DNA of 64,000 nucleotides from Terebella lapidaria (Eukaryota > Annelida > Polychaeta > Terebellida > Terebellidae), in the NCBI GenBank assembly GCA_949152475.1, contig OX424561.1, positions 8,928,001 to 8,992,000 on the forward strand, given 5' to 3'. The position numbers and the translations under genes were made by a program. Below the pieces are notes generated by a model that saw only the letters and a list, made by a program, of their open reading frames with translations, ran no database searches and was not told where the DNA came from. This document shows, piece after piece, positions 20,705 to 30,852 of the stretch (its first letter is position 1; every line of letters starts with the position of its first letter).

Positions 20705-22862
20705 TTTCAGCTGGAACACCTACCCTGCTGAATACCTGCACTAAAGCTTCAGCCACGGATTCTGTTGTGACATACTTCAAGGGTACAGCCTCCGGATACC
20801 GAGTCGCATAATCTACAATCGTTAGGATATACCTGTTACCTTGCTCGGACGCTGGCATAATAGGACCTACCAAGTCTATCGCAACTCTCTGGAAAGGCGT
20901 CTCAATAAGTGGTGTACTACCTAACGGAGCTTTGGGTACTTTACCCTTCGCCACAGTCCTTTGACAAACGTCACACGATCGACAATACCTTCTTACATCA
21001 CCGAACATACCAGGCCAATAAAAGCACAAACTTACCCGATTCACTGTTTTATTGATGGCCATGTGCCCAGCCAGAATTGAGTCGTGGGCCAATGACATCA
21101 CTTGTGGTCTAAGAGATTTCGGTACTACCACTTGACGTGTCACTCTGAGTGTACTAAGATTCTTTACATACCTGTACAATATATTGTTGCTGTGTTCAAA
21201 CCAAATCAAATTCTTACCAGATAATCTTTTAGAAGTTTTGTCCCGGACCTTTGACAGTGTAGCGTCATCTCTCTGTAGAGCTGTCAAGGTGTCTACTGAA
21301 ACAGGCTGGAGTTTTCCCTCCGGATCCTTGACTTGTAAAGGCTTGAGCTCCTTAGCTACCTCCTTGGCTCCTGCTCGAGTCAGTACCGCCGCAGTGTCTG
21401 GTTCTCTGGAGTCCGGCAAAGGATCATCAACAGCTCTAGCTCCTTCTATGTTCCCTATAATCAGACTATATACCGGGTTTTCCATGCACATTGCCTCACA
21501 GGCACCACGATAAAATGGAGTATCAACTACAACTTTAGCAATGGGTACTTGTAACAAAGTCCCGTCTATCAGCATACAAGTTTGTGATCTACCGACATAC
21601 TGATCTTCATTTATCAAACTTTTCTTTATCACCACACCAGTACAACCAGTGTCACGCAAAACTTCAACTTTCTGATCGCCAACGTAACCTACCGTTACAG
21701 GTAATTCTTTAGCTAAACACAAATTGTGACAAGCACCAGATATTAACAGCCATTTACCAGGTGAACTGGTGTCACAAGTCCTTGCGCCGTCAAGTCGGAC
21801 GTCCTCCACGTCTGTTGAACTGCTTGACGATTCCGCAATCACCTGGGCATGTACAGCAGCTGCAGCAACCTGCCGCTTAGGACATTCATGAGCACGGTGT
21901 CCAACTCTGCTACACAAGAAACATGTTGGTGATTTATTTGACCTTGAGCACTCAGGCGCTTTATGACCAGGCTGACCACATTTGTGACATTTAATCTGAC
22001 CCTGTCTACAGTCAGCTTTCACGTGACCAGTTTTACCGCACTTGAAACATTGCTTACTAGGTTTCTTGTCCGTCTTTACAGAACCAAACTCTTTCCCTTC
22101 AGCTTGTACATAACGTTCAGCTAGCTTAATCATTTGATCTAACGACGAATCTATATGCCTGCGTAAATACGCTGCCAAAGATTTATCACACTGATTGAGA
22201 AACTGTTCTTTTATGCACAACTCTTTTAATTGATCATAGGTTGCACTTACCTCAGACAACTCGACCCATCTATTGAAATACCTGGTGATTCTCCCAACAA
22301 ACTGTGAAGGTGTTTCCTGTACGTCTGGCTTACTGGACCTGAACTTGTTACGAAAACCTTCTTCTGTCAACTCATAAGCGTGCAATATAGCCTCTTTCAG
22401 TTTATCGTAATCATTAGCATCATCAGGAGACATACGAGAATAAGCATCTAAAGCTTTGCCTGTAAGTAACGCACTTAAATTAGTGGGCCAATCATCTTCA
22501 TCCCACTCCTGAGACTTAGCAAAACGTTCGAATCTCTCCAAATAGGCATCCATGTTATCTTTACCTTCCTTAAATTCAGGTAATTTAGGAGGTTTAGCTT
22601 TCGACGACCTACTTGAATTCCGACCGATACTGGTGTCAACTTCACCCCCGCCGTTCTCAACGCGTCTCATTTCGACCTCGTGCTTGTTGCGTTCACTCAG
22701 GACTCTTAACTCGTACTCTTCCTTCTCTTTCTGAAACTCCCGTAGCTGCATCCGTTCCTCACGTTCCTGTTTCTGCTGTTCGGACACAAAATCTCGAAGT
22801 TCTTGCCCCTCATAGCCAAGACTCTCACCCAACTGCTTCAACTTTTCTAAATTGGAAGCCAT
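20700..22862 (-). CDS. gag-pro-int: Gypsy-3 gag-protease-integrase N-terminus
   Basis: I place the start at the ATG at 22862 (MASNLEKLK); the frame upstream offers only GTG. The first 80 residues are a Glu/Arg coiled coil. A retrotransposon gag domain follows at about 95-260, then three CCHC knuckles (CFKCGKTGHVKADC, CHKCGQPGHKAPEC, CFLCSRVGHRAHEC) at about 275-335. The protease has DTG in 'LRDTGCTGVV' (about 405). The integrase zinc domain (H...H...CRSCDVC) is at about 600-640 and the first catalytic Asp is in 'AIDLVGP' (about 665). The ORF stops at 20700, one base out of frame with its continuation, just before the second catalytic Asp codon at 20695-20697. Confidence 0.9.
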   Translation of the reverse strand: MASNLEKLKQLGESLGYEGQELRDFVSEQQKQEREERMQLREFQKEKEEYELRVLSERNKHEVEMRRVENGGGEVDTSIGRNSSRSSKAKPPKLPEFKEGKDNMDAYLERFERFAKSQEWDEDDWPTNLSALLTGKALDAYSRMSPDDANDYDKLKEAILHAYELTEEGFRNKFRSSKPDVQETPSQFVGRITRYFNRWVELSEVSATYDQLKELCIKEQFLNQCDKSLAAYLRRHIDSSLDQMIKLAERYVQAEGKEFGSVKTDKKPSKQCFKCGKTGHVKADCRQGQIKCHKCGQPGHKAPECSRSNKSPTCFLCSRVGHRAHECPKRQVAAAAVHAQVIAESSSSSTDVEDVRLDGARTCDTSSPGKWLLISGACHNLCLAKELPVTVGYVGDQKVEVLRDTGCTGVVIKKSLINEDQYVGRSQTCMLIDGTLLQVPIAKVVVDTPFYRGACEAMCMENPVYSLIIGNIEGARAVDDPLPDSREPDTAAVLTRAGAKEVAKELKPLQVKDPEGKLQPVSVDTLTALQRDDATLSKVRDKTSKRLSGKNLIWFEHSNNILYRYVKNLSTLRVTRQVVVPKSLRPQVMSLAHDSILAGHMAINKTVNRVSLCFYWPGMFGDVRRYCRSCDVCQRTVAKGKVPKAPLGSTPLIETPFQRVAIDLVGPIMPASEQGNRYILTIVDYATRYPEAVPLKYVTTESVAEALVQVFSRVGVPAEI

Positions 22863-23683
22863 AATTAGCACATGTAATCAATAATACCGGTAATAAGAAA
22901 TATTCAATCAATCACATTCAATCATATACAGGCCAGCATTAGGAATTCACACAAAAATATTCAAAATATATCAACCCTTAACCACTTGTCGAATATCTTC
23001 GACCACCTGGCTATCTAGCCTCTAGCACACTTAGCTAATTGCACAGGCCGTTACACAACGCCTCTGTCGTATATCCACGACCCTGGTTATATAAACCAAT
23101 AGCTCACCGGCTAAATAATGTCACAGGTCTACTCACGACCCCCAGACCAAAACTACGTCGAATTCCACGACAAACACGTGTCACACTGGACACATATAAA
23201 CCACGCTATATACCGCGCACAGTCGAATAGTTACGACACCGCCGAAATACACGGCCAATATAATAGTAATATCCTACCTAATCACCTAGGTAACCGAACA
23301 TGCACCGCTCTTGGTACAACTAAATGAACGCCGGGTCAGTCAGATTTTATACTGGAAATCACATCCACTCACGACGCCACCACGCATCCGCGCAAACAAA
23401 ATATAATAATCGCTGTCAGCTACAGCCTTTTCCGCTCTCAAGTCTCTACCACGTGTTACCGGGAGTGTTCTGAGTGTTATAGACTAGGTGCAGGTGTTAG
23501 CACAAAAATTATTCTACTGCATTAGAATGCCTAGAAAACAAAACTATGCACACACCCCTACGCCTAATTAACCACCCCAAATATACCCAAAAATATCCCG
23601 AATAGATTGATACAACGCTGACAAAATTTATACTGTGTACACACCAATAATCCGGAAGTAGAACTAGTACAATACTATCACAA
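22863..23683 (-). other. Gypsy-3 5' leader
   Basis: About 820 bp of AT-rich untranslated leader between the primer-binding site and gag. No conserved ORF was seen. Confidence 0.6.
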
Positions 23684-23703
23684 CCGTCCTGGCACGCTCG
23701 CCA
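23684..23703 (-). promoter_or_regulatory. Gypsy-3 primer-binding site candidate
   Basis: Minus-strand TGGCGAGCGTGCCAGGACGG starts 3 nt after the 5' LTR. TGG pairs with a tRNA CCA end. I could not assign the tRNA. Confidence 0.6.
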
Positions 23704-23706
23704 TAT

Positions 23707-24692
23707 TGTCACAGATTCGTAGGACGGTTGTGTTTGTAAATTGTGAAATAACTAACTCGACAACTTGTTTTAATACGAGCAAAATATATTAACGATTTTT
23801 AATAGGATACAGCTGTTTCACCAATATTAATTTCAGTTTACATACATGTATGTGGTAATAATATTTACAATATAGACCAAAATGTAATACTCACTCACAC
23901 GCACACATACACACAGACACACACACACACAAAATTCCCCCCAAAAGGTCCCTTGAACTGATAACTGGTCTCCCACGGAGAATGCGTCCCTCGAAGGTTT
24001 TCTAATAGCGTCCCATGTAGATTTCTAATAGCGTCCCACGTGGATTTCTTCTAGCGTCCCACGTAGAGGTGAGCGGGAACCACGTGGTCGACGTCAGAGC
24101 GACGTGTCGCCCTAGACTGGACGTGAATGCACTCGGCGCGAGGAGAACTGCGACGAGGCGACGTAGTGCTACGTATTGGACGTGGGCACCCTCCCGAGTA
24201 ACTGGACTAGCAGGCAGACCCAGCTAAACTTTGTCCCGTTACGCTGTTATGTAACGTCTACATCTTCTACAAAAAACTGAATAGAAACAAAGCTTTACAC
24301 AAAATTAAATTTGTACGACATAAACCTACCTAACAATACCCCATTCTAATATAGTACTCACGGCTGTGCTGACCAACGGCAAACGTCAAATTAACAAAAC
24401 ACCAGCGGCATTACAACATAACTGGCACACTCTGCCACGTGTATAACGACGAATTTCCTGCCGCTGCGTGAACCGAATACTGACTGACAATGTGACTTTG
24501 CCGGTGGTCAGCTTTATAGACAGCGCCACTCGCGCGTGACCATACAGCCGGGCATACACTCGACGCGCGAGCAACCCGCCAGACATTGAATGCACACTGT
24601 CGCGGCAAAAACCAGACCAATGACCACACATATACCGCTGGTCTAAATTCAAGCAACACTACATATATACTCTACGACACAAATTTGTGACA
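23707..24692 (-). repeat. Gypsy-3 5' LTR
   Basis: Matches 17512-18497 over the full 986 bp by eye. The right flank CAGGG (24693-24697) is the target duplication. Confidence 0.92.
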
Positions 24693-25517
24693 CAGGGCCT
24701 TCTCTCCGGCAGTGACCGCTCTGCCCAGGCCCTCCACATACGGTCGCAGTTGGTCCTCCTCCTCCGGAACGGGCTTGAGGTACCAACTCAGGTCTAGGGG
24801 CTTGTAGGTAGGGGCCGAGTCTCTGGGAACGGGGGGTCCGTCGTCCTCGGGGGTGGGGGCCTCCGGGGATTCCGCCTCTCTCCGCTCCTGCTGAGACTCC
24901 GGTTCCTCTTCGCTATTCGGGGGGTCGTCCTCGGGGTCTGGGGCGTCCTCTGACCTGGGGGCGTCCTCCCGGGGGCTTGACGGCGTGGAGCTGGTCGTCC
25001 CGCTGGCCGCAAAGCTGACAGTCTTCAGCTCAGGGGCAGACACAGTAGTCGGACCATCTCGGGGGTCGGACACGGGCGTGTCGGTCGTCGTCCTCCTCCG
25101 TCCTGGCTTGAGGGTGTTGCCGCTGGCATGCGACGTCTCATGCCGGTCTCTGTCAGCTCGGCGGGCGAATCGCTGGCTGCACATCTTGCAGAGGTGCCGC
25201 CCCTCCTTCTGCGTGTGTTTGGTCGCCACGTGTCGGCTAAAGTTGGATGCCGTCACGTGGATCCGGCAGGGGCTGCACCAGCGTCGCCCTCTCTCGGTGG
25301 ACAACTTCCGGGCAGGGGACCGTCGACCTCCTCGGGGCTCCTCACGACGCTCCCGGCTCCTCGAGCGCTCCCGCTTCCGGTCAGGCTTGGTAGGTGGGTC
25401 GCTCATCTTGTCGACTTCAAGGGGCAGAAAGTCAGCCAAGTCGAAATCTGGAACGTCCCCGAAATCTTCGTCTGCAAATGCGGGTATCTCAATGATCTGC
25501 AGAGTTGGTGTGTTCAT
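24693..25517 (-). pseudogene. Gypsy-1 third ORF, N-terminal C2H2 zinc-finger part
   Basis: The ATG at 25517 opens an ORF 240 bp downstream of the pol stop, in the position env would take. Residues 1-45 are acidic and hydrophobic. Residues 50-80 are an Arg/Ser/Glu-rich basic patch. Two C2H2 fingers follow: C-x2-C-x11-H-x4-H (about 82-102) and a canonical C-x2-C-x12-H-x3-H (about 110-130). The remainder is Pro/Glu/Ser/Asp-rich and probably disordered. There is no signal peptide or membrane segment, so this is not an envelope protein. From the fingers I infer nucleic-acid binding. The ORF enters the gypsy-3 LTR at 24692; frame arithmetic (7,186 bp removed) joins it to 17511. Together the halves would make roughly 360 residues. 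Confidence 0.8.
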
Positions 25518-25617
25518 GGTTGAAGTGATGACGGAATCGTAGGCCGGCCTGCTTATATAGAAAAGGCGCGGACCAGGGATCTGGGGGAAAAAGCATTGTC
25601 GTGGAACGAAATAACGT

Positions 25618-25750
25618 TTTTCGCTTGCTTCCGCGAACGGTTCTTCCGCGAACGCTGCTTCCGCGAACGTGCTTCCGCGAACGGTACTTCCGCGAACGCT
25701 GCTTCCGCGAACGCTGCTTCCGCGAACGGTTCTTCCGCGAACGCTCCCGT
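25618..25750. repeat. TTCCGCGAAC tandem cluster between gypsy-1 pol and the third ORF
   Basis: Nine copies of GCTTCCGCGAACG or TTCTTCCGCGAACG at 15-18-bp spacing lie in the untranslated gap just upstream of the third ORF on the minus strand. The same motif is in both LTRs and in gag. Confidence 0.9.
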
Positions 25751-25756
25751 CATCGT

Positions 25757-28700
25757 TTACATCGTTTGGACTGCATTCCCGCTGTTTTCCACTCGTCCCT
25801 CGTCATCACTGGGGGTCCGGACTGGGGTCACATCGTCCGGATTGGGTATCCAGGCGTCGGTTTCAGGGGTGAACCAGCACCTTTTTATATTGTCAATGTG
25901 GACATCTTTAATCTTGCCACCGGGTCGATCTTGTATGGACACCATCCATCCGAGATGAGACTTCACAACGAGATAAGGTCCCGTCCACCCTAGTCCTAGT
26001 TTTGGTCTAGCCTTTGGAGGGTACCAATACATCACCCAGGTGCCCACCGGAAAATGTCGAGCGGCTGATTTTATGTCATGATGGCGCTTTTGTCGCACCG
26101 TAGCCGTCTTCAGGCACTCTCGGGCAGTCTCGTGAGCTTGTATGGTGGCTTCCTTCACCCATTCGACGTATTCGGACGCACACTCGGGGACTGGTCCTCC
26201 CAAATCGTCCGGTTTCGTCCGGTACCTCAGGTCCAATGGGGTGGTTGCCTCCCGTCCCATCATCATTCGAAATGGTGTACACCCGGTGCTTTCGTGTACT
26301 GATGTTCTATAAGTCGCCATCACGTAGGGCAGATGGTCGTCCCAGTCGTCATGGTTCTCGTCCACGACCACGGCCAGAAGGTTCAGCAGGGTCCGGTTGA
26401 ATCGCTCGACCATCCCGTCTGATTTGGCGTGATAAGGGGTCGTCCGAGTCTTCTCCCCTCCTAGGATCTTGATCATCTCAAGGAAAAGCTTACTCTCGAA
26501 CTCTCGTCCCTGGTCGGTGTGTATCTTGGCTGGCATTCCCAGGCGGCACACGAACTCAGTCACAAAGACGTCCGCCACCGTCTGAGCCTCATGGTTGGGT
26601 AGAGCGTAGGCCTCAGTCCACTTGGTGAAATAATCACCCACGACCAGTATATACCGGTTCCCAGAATTGGTGATCGTTCCAGGCTCCAAAATGTCCATGG
26701 CCACCCTTTCTAGCCGATCGCCTACCGGTAGATTTCCCATGGGGTGGTACTTGGGCCCCGGTCGCGGCTTTCTCCCACTACACTTCAGGCACTCCCGGCA
26801 CCAACGCTCCACGTCCTTCGTCATACCCGGCCAGTACATTCTCGCTTTTAGTCGGTGGACTGTTTTGGTGATTCCCTGGTGGCTCATCAGCTTGCCGGTG
26901 TGGACCTCCTTCATGACGGCGCGTCTCAGGACCTGTGGAACGACCAGTTGATGGATTGGTGCGTTCTGGCAAGCCGCTTGGTACCGCCGGTACAGAAGCC
27001 CATCACGTAGCTCCAGCTGGTCCCACTGTTGCCACAGAGTCTTCATTTGCTGACTTTTTGTTCTGACTTCGGGCCATGCAGGTCTCTCAGTGAAAATATT
27101 CTTCCACCCGAGGATGCCTCCAACTTCAGGGTCGGCTCGTTGAAGGGTCACTAGGTCCTCCTGGGAATAACCATTCAGGACCTGGGCCTCCGGGGCTCCC
27201 TCCATCGGATTCCGGCGTCCTCCCGTAGCCATAGCCCGCGTGACAGCTAGCATTTGTTTGTCTGGATCTCGGAGCACAGGGTTGGGGCATGGGTCCAGGA
27301 AGGGCTCCTCTCGGCAGCGCATCCACACGTCGGCCGTCGCGCCGATCGCTGCTCCGGCCACAACCTCCGGTCCCAAACCATGCAGTGCGAGGAGCATCAT
27401 CAGGAGAAACCAAACCCAGGCAGAGGGGCGGAGCTGATGCAGGGTTCTGCAGACGCTCCTGGCTCCTTCCTCCGTCTGTGGGGGGCTCCGGTCAGGCAGG
27501 CATTCCTCGGTCGGCTGGGTAGTCGTCCTCGGGTCCTCCTGGCAGCGCACCTCCCAGATCTGGAATATCCCGACTCCATCTCCGCAATAGTAGTCCTCCG
27601 TCCAGGGCTCCACAGGGACCTCCCGCAAGATGTTAACTTGAGGTCCTCCGGGGCTCCATCCTTCTCCGCTGATCGGTGGAAGCAGATCCTCGTCAGAGAG
27701 GTCCTCCAGGGGTAGGGGACACTCCTCCTGAGTCGGACAGGCCTCCTCTTCTCCTTCGGGTCTTGTGGTGTGGCGAGGGGCGGGACAATCCGGTCTCCGG
27801 CACTGTCGGCATCTGGACATCCCGTCTGCATTCCCGTGTTGTACTCCCGGTCGGACCTCACACCTGAAGGCGTAGCTGGCGATGCGAGCTGCCCATCTAG
27901 CGATCATTCCTTCCGCATCCCGAAAGTTCAGTAGCCACTTGAGAGAGGCGTGGTCGGTTCGTAGTAAGAACGCTCTCCCCCACAAGAAATGTCTGAAATG
28001 GTGTATCATACTGACGACGGCCAGGAGCTCCCGCTTGGTGGTGCAGTAATTCCGCTGGGTGTCCCTCAGGGTTCTGGAAGCATAGGCGATCACCCGCTCT
28101 CGTCCGTCCTGCACTTGGGATAAGACGCCTCCCACTCCGTAGCCGCTAGCATCAGTATCTAAAATAAATTCTTGGTCCATGTCAGGGTACACCAGCAGGG
28201 GGTGCTCGGTCAGGGGTTGACGCAGCGCCTCGAACGCCTGCTGATGAGCCTCGCTCCAATGGTAGTTGACTTCCTTCTTTAACAGGTGGTTGAGGGGTCC
28301 CGCTCGGGTGGCAAAGTCAGGGATGAATCTGCGGTAGTACCCCACGAACCCAAGGAAGCTCCTTAGTTCTGTCAAGGTGGTCGGAGGAACCATTTTTGTT
28401 ACAGCTTCGACCTTGGCAGGGTCGCACTGGATGCCTCGGTCGGACACGACATGGCCCAGGAAGTTGACCTGTTGTCGAAACAGCTCACACTTGGCGGGTT
28501 TCAGCTTCAGCCCGGCAGCCTGCAGTCTCCGGAACACGTCCTCGAGGTTGTCCACGGCTTCTTGGAAAGTCTTTCCAAGACAGACGACATCGTCCAAATA
28601 AATTAGACAACGCTTCCATTGGAGTCCCCTCAGTGCCAGCTCCATTAGACGTTCAAAAGTAGCCGGGGCCGTCGCCAATCCAAACGGCATCACTTTAAAT

Positions 28701-30829
28701 TGATAGAGTCCACTACGGGTAGTGAACGCCGTCTTCTCCTTGTCCCTGTCGTCCATCTCGACCTGCCAGTAACCACTAGCCAAGTCTAGCGTCGAAAAAT
28801 ATCGTCCTCCTGACAAGGTATCAAAACTCTCGTCGACTCGAGGCAGGGGGTACGCATCCTTCCGGGTGACATCATTTAGACGGCGGTAGTCGACGCAAAA
28901 TCTCAGTGCACCATCCTTCTTTTTCACTAGCACGATGGGAGACGACCATGGACTGTCACTTGGCTCCACAACGTCAGCTTTCAACATCTTGTCGACCTCG
29001 TCCTCGATCAGCTCTTGTTGGTAGTACGGGGCTCTCCTCAGAGGCTGCTTGATCGGGGGGTGATCTCCCGTGTCGATGACGTGTTTCGCCAGGGACGTCC
29101 GGCCCAACCTCCCATCTGGTCCCATAAAGACCTGCTGGTGGCGTCGAAGGAGATCGCTGACGACCTCCACCTCCTTTTCCGTCAAGTTCGGATGCATTCC
29201 CTCCAGGAGCGGTTCTAAATGCTCCGGGCACTCTGGTGTCTTCGTCGACGATTCTGCGTGCATGGCGTGCACTCTGGTTTCGGGCTGCTCAGGCGTCCGG
29301 TTCCGCCACTTGGTGGAGTTTGGTGTAAGGGGCTCATGCTCCCTCCCGCTCTCCTCCCGGTACCACTGTTCCCTTTTAGGTTCATTCTGGGTTGTTTTCC
29401 CTCCATCGGGACGAAATCCCAGGTCGATCACGGCCTCTATTCCGTGAAGCTCGGCTAGGATGGTCCCCATCAGCACAGTGCAAGCTCCAGCGCCGGCGTT
29501 CAGAAGTACCACCGGTACCAGGCGTCCTCGGGGTCGTACCAGGGCTCGTCCCACTACGAGGGGGTCGTCCTCCAACGGCTCTCTTGCGGACTGCACGAGG
29601 CCGGCCTTCGGAACTCCTCCCTCACTTCCTGTCAGCTTGAGGTCCACCATCATCTCTGAAAAGGGTGGCAAGACGACCGTCTCCTCCGTCACCAGTGTGT
29701 AGACGGCGCCCTCGTGGCCCGAGCTCATCACTACGGTAGTGTCGCCCACCTGCCACTCGCCCTTACGCAGATCCAGCTGTCCCCCAATCTGTTGAAGTAC
29801 ATCAAGCCCCAACACTCCCGGGATCCCTAGTTTGGCTACCAGTACATCTGCCGACACGAGTCGTGTGCCCAGTAGAAGTTGAACTGTCATCTCTCCTTGA
29901 ACCTGTAAGTAGTCTCCGGTTGCTGCCCGTAACCTTATTCTCGTCTGCCTTATCATTGCTTTATGTTCGTCATCCATTTGGTCGAAGAGACACTCGTCCA
30001 GAACGGTGGAAGAGGCACCCGTGTCCACCAACATACGAGTCGCCTTCCCCATAACGTGGCACGCCGCATACCACGCCAATGTGCCTCGGGCACCGGCTGA
30101 CAGCGACACCACCTGGCCATTTCTGTCAATCTTAAGAGAGCTGCCACTCTCCTCAGGGACGCCGCCCTGGATAAGTACTGAGTCGTCCACCCACAGTGAT
30201 GCACCACCCTGGTCCTCTCTGTCAGTCTTAAGGGAATCACTCCCCTCGGAACCGCCGCTCCGGATAAGTAATGAGTCGTCCACCAGCAATAGCTGCTGCG
30301 CTGGCCCCTTGGTCATTCCGCTCCACCGGCCCTCCGTCTCCTCTTTCACGGCCGCTTGTGGTTCAGTTGCATAGGGGGGTCCCTGCTGTTTCGCAGCCTC
30401 CAGCCTCAAGGTTGTAACCTGTTGGTTCTCCTTGCTGCTAGCAGAAACCTCGTTGATGTCTCCGTGGGTCCCCAGACGCTCCACGGCTCCATCGGTCTGC
30501 ATTTCGTCGACGTCTCCGCGGGTCATTAGACGCTCCACGGCTCCATCGGTCTGCATTTCCTTGACGTCTCCGCGGGGCATTAGACGCTCCACGGCTCCAT
30601 CGGTTTGCTGTACATTGGCACTCCCGTCTGTGTTGACAGGCTTGCCCTCCAAATAGTCGAGAATTCGATCCTCGAGCTCCTCCTGCGCCCATCCAGTTAC
30701 TTCGGATGCACACCGGAAAAACCTATTAAAAATCTGTGAAACTAAAAATTCCCCCCTGGCAATGTGTTCTTCACGTCTTCGTCGAGCTTCTCGCCTGTGA
30801 AGCCGTGCACACACCTGCCAATGGCCCAT
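25757..30829 (-). CDS. pol: Gypsy-1 pol polyprotein (PR-RT-RH-IN)
   Basis: The 1,690-codon ORF is intact. Aspartic protease DTGAS is near residue 270. RT has 'FCVDYRRLNDVTRKDAYPLP', 'MPFGLATAPATF' and catalytic 'YLDD' near 743. RNase H has 'DTDASGYGVGG'. The integrase zinc domain (H...H...CRECLKC) is at about 1305-1350. The catalytic triad is in 'MDILE' (about 1377), 'HTDQGREF' (about 1438) and 'GMVERFN' (about 1474), and a GPY/F module 'WTGPYLVV' follows. Between RNase H and integrase there is a Pro-rich linker with a hydrophobic stretch (VWFLLMMLLALHGLG). The pol frame is -1 relative to gag, and the ATG at 30829 lies 24 bp after the gag stop, so expression by -1 frameshifting or reinitiation is likely. 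Confidence 0.95.
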   Translation of the reverse strand: MGHWQVCARLHRREARRRREEHIARGEFLVSQIFNRFFRCASEVTGWAQEELEDRILDYLEGKPVNTDGSANVQQTDGAVERLMPRGDVKEMQTDGAVERLMTRGDVDEMQTDGAVERLGTHGDINEVSASSKENQQVTTLRLEAAKQQGPPYATEPQAAVKEETEGRWSGMTKGPAQQLLLVDDSLLIRSGGSEGSDSLKTDREDQGGASLWVDDSVLIQGGVPEESGSSLKIDRNGQVVSLSAGARGTLAWYAACHVMGKATRMLVDTGASSTVLDECLFDQMDDEHKAMIRQTRIRLRAATGDYLQVQGEMTVQLLLGTRLVSADVLVAKLGIPGVLGLDVLQQIGGQLDLRKGEWQVGDTTVVMSSGHEGAVYTLVTEETVVLPPFSEMMVDLKLTGSEGGVPKAGLVQSAREPLEDDPLVVGRALVRPRGRLVPVVLLNAGAGACTVLMGTILAELHGIEAVIDLGFRPDGGKTTQNEPKREQWYREESGREHEPLTPNSTKWRNRTPEQPETRVHAMHAESSTKTPECPEHLEPLLEGMHPNLTEKEVEVVSDLLRRHQQVFMGPDGRLGRTSLAKHVIDTGDHPPIKQPLRRAPYYQQELIEDEVDKMLKADVVEPSDSPWSSPIVLVKKKDGALRFCVDYRRLNDVTRKDAYPLPRVDESFDTLSGGRYFSTLDLASGYWQVEMDDRDKEKTAFTTRSGLYQFKVMPFGLATAPATFERLMELALRGLQWKRCLIYLDDVVCLGKTFQEAVDNLEDVFRRLQAAGLKLKPAKCELFRQQVNFLGHVVSDRGIQCDPAKVEAVTKMVPPTTLTELRSFLGFVGYYRRFIPDFATRAGPLNHLLKKEVNYHWSEAHQQAFEALRQPLTEHPLLVYPDMDQEFILDTDASGYGVGGVLSQVQDGRERVIAYASRTLRDTQRNYCTTKRELLAVVSMIHHFRHFLWGRAFLLRTDHASLKWLLNFRDAEGMIARWAARIASYAFRCEVRPGVQHGNADGMSRCRQCRRPDCPAPRHTTRPEGEEEACPTQEECPLPLEDLSDEDLLPPISGEGWSPGGPQVNILREVPVEPWTEDYYCGDGVGIFQIWEVRCQEDPRTTTQPTEECLPDRSPPQTEEGARSVCRTLHQLRPSAWVWFLLMMLLALHGLGPEVVAGAAIGATADVWMRCREEPFLDPCPNPVLRDPDKQMLAVTRAMATGGRRNPMEGAPEAQVLNGYSQEDLVTLQRADPEVGGILGWKNIFTERPAWPEVRTKSQQMKTLWQQWDQLELRDGLLYRRYQAACQNAPIHQLVVPQVLRRAVMKEVHTGKLMSHQGITKTVHRLKARMYWPGMTKDVERWCRECLKCSGRKPRPGPKYHPMGNLPVGDRLERVAMDILEPGTITNSGNRYILVVGDYFTKWTEAYALPNHEAQTVADVFVTEFVCRLGMPAKIHTDQGREFESKLFLEMIKILGGEKTRTTPYHAKSDGMVERFNRTLLNLLAVVVDENHDDWDDHLPYVMATYRTSVHESTGCTPFRMMMGREATTPLDLRYRTKPDDLGGPVPECASEYVEWVKEATIQAHETARECLKTATVRQKRHHDIKSAARHFPVGTWVMYWYPPKARPKLGLGWTGPYLVVKSHLGWMVSIQDRPGGKIKDVHIDNIKRCWFTPETDAWIPNPDDVTPVRTPSDDEGRVENSGNAVQTM

Positions 30830-30852
30830 ACGGTTGGGGGCTGGTATGAGCC

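Larger units (their letters stand above)
17512..24692 (-). mobile_element. Gypsy-3: Gmr1-like retrotransposon (IN before RT) nested in gypsy-1
   Basis: It has 986-bp LTRs at 17512-18497 and 23707-24692, each TGTCACA...TGTGACA, and a 5-bp target duplication CAGGG (17507-17511, 24693-24697). Total length is 7,181 bp. On the minus strand the order is gag with three CCHC knuckles, protease, integrase, then reverse transcriptase and RNase H. Standard Ty3/gypsy has integrase last. The order seen is known for the Gmr1-like group. The LTRs look identical by eye, so insertion was recent and later than gypsy-1. The integrase is broken by a frameshift near 20698-20704 and lacks its catalytic Glu. Confidence 0.92.

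Noticed and set aside
24672..25517. The zinc-finger ORF as an independent host gene
   Set aside because: It lies between pol and the 3' LTR of gypsy-1 on the same strand, and its other half continues beyond gypsy-3 up to the gypsy-1 purine tract, so it belongs to the element.
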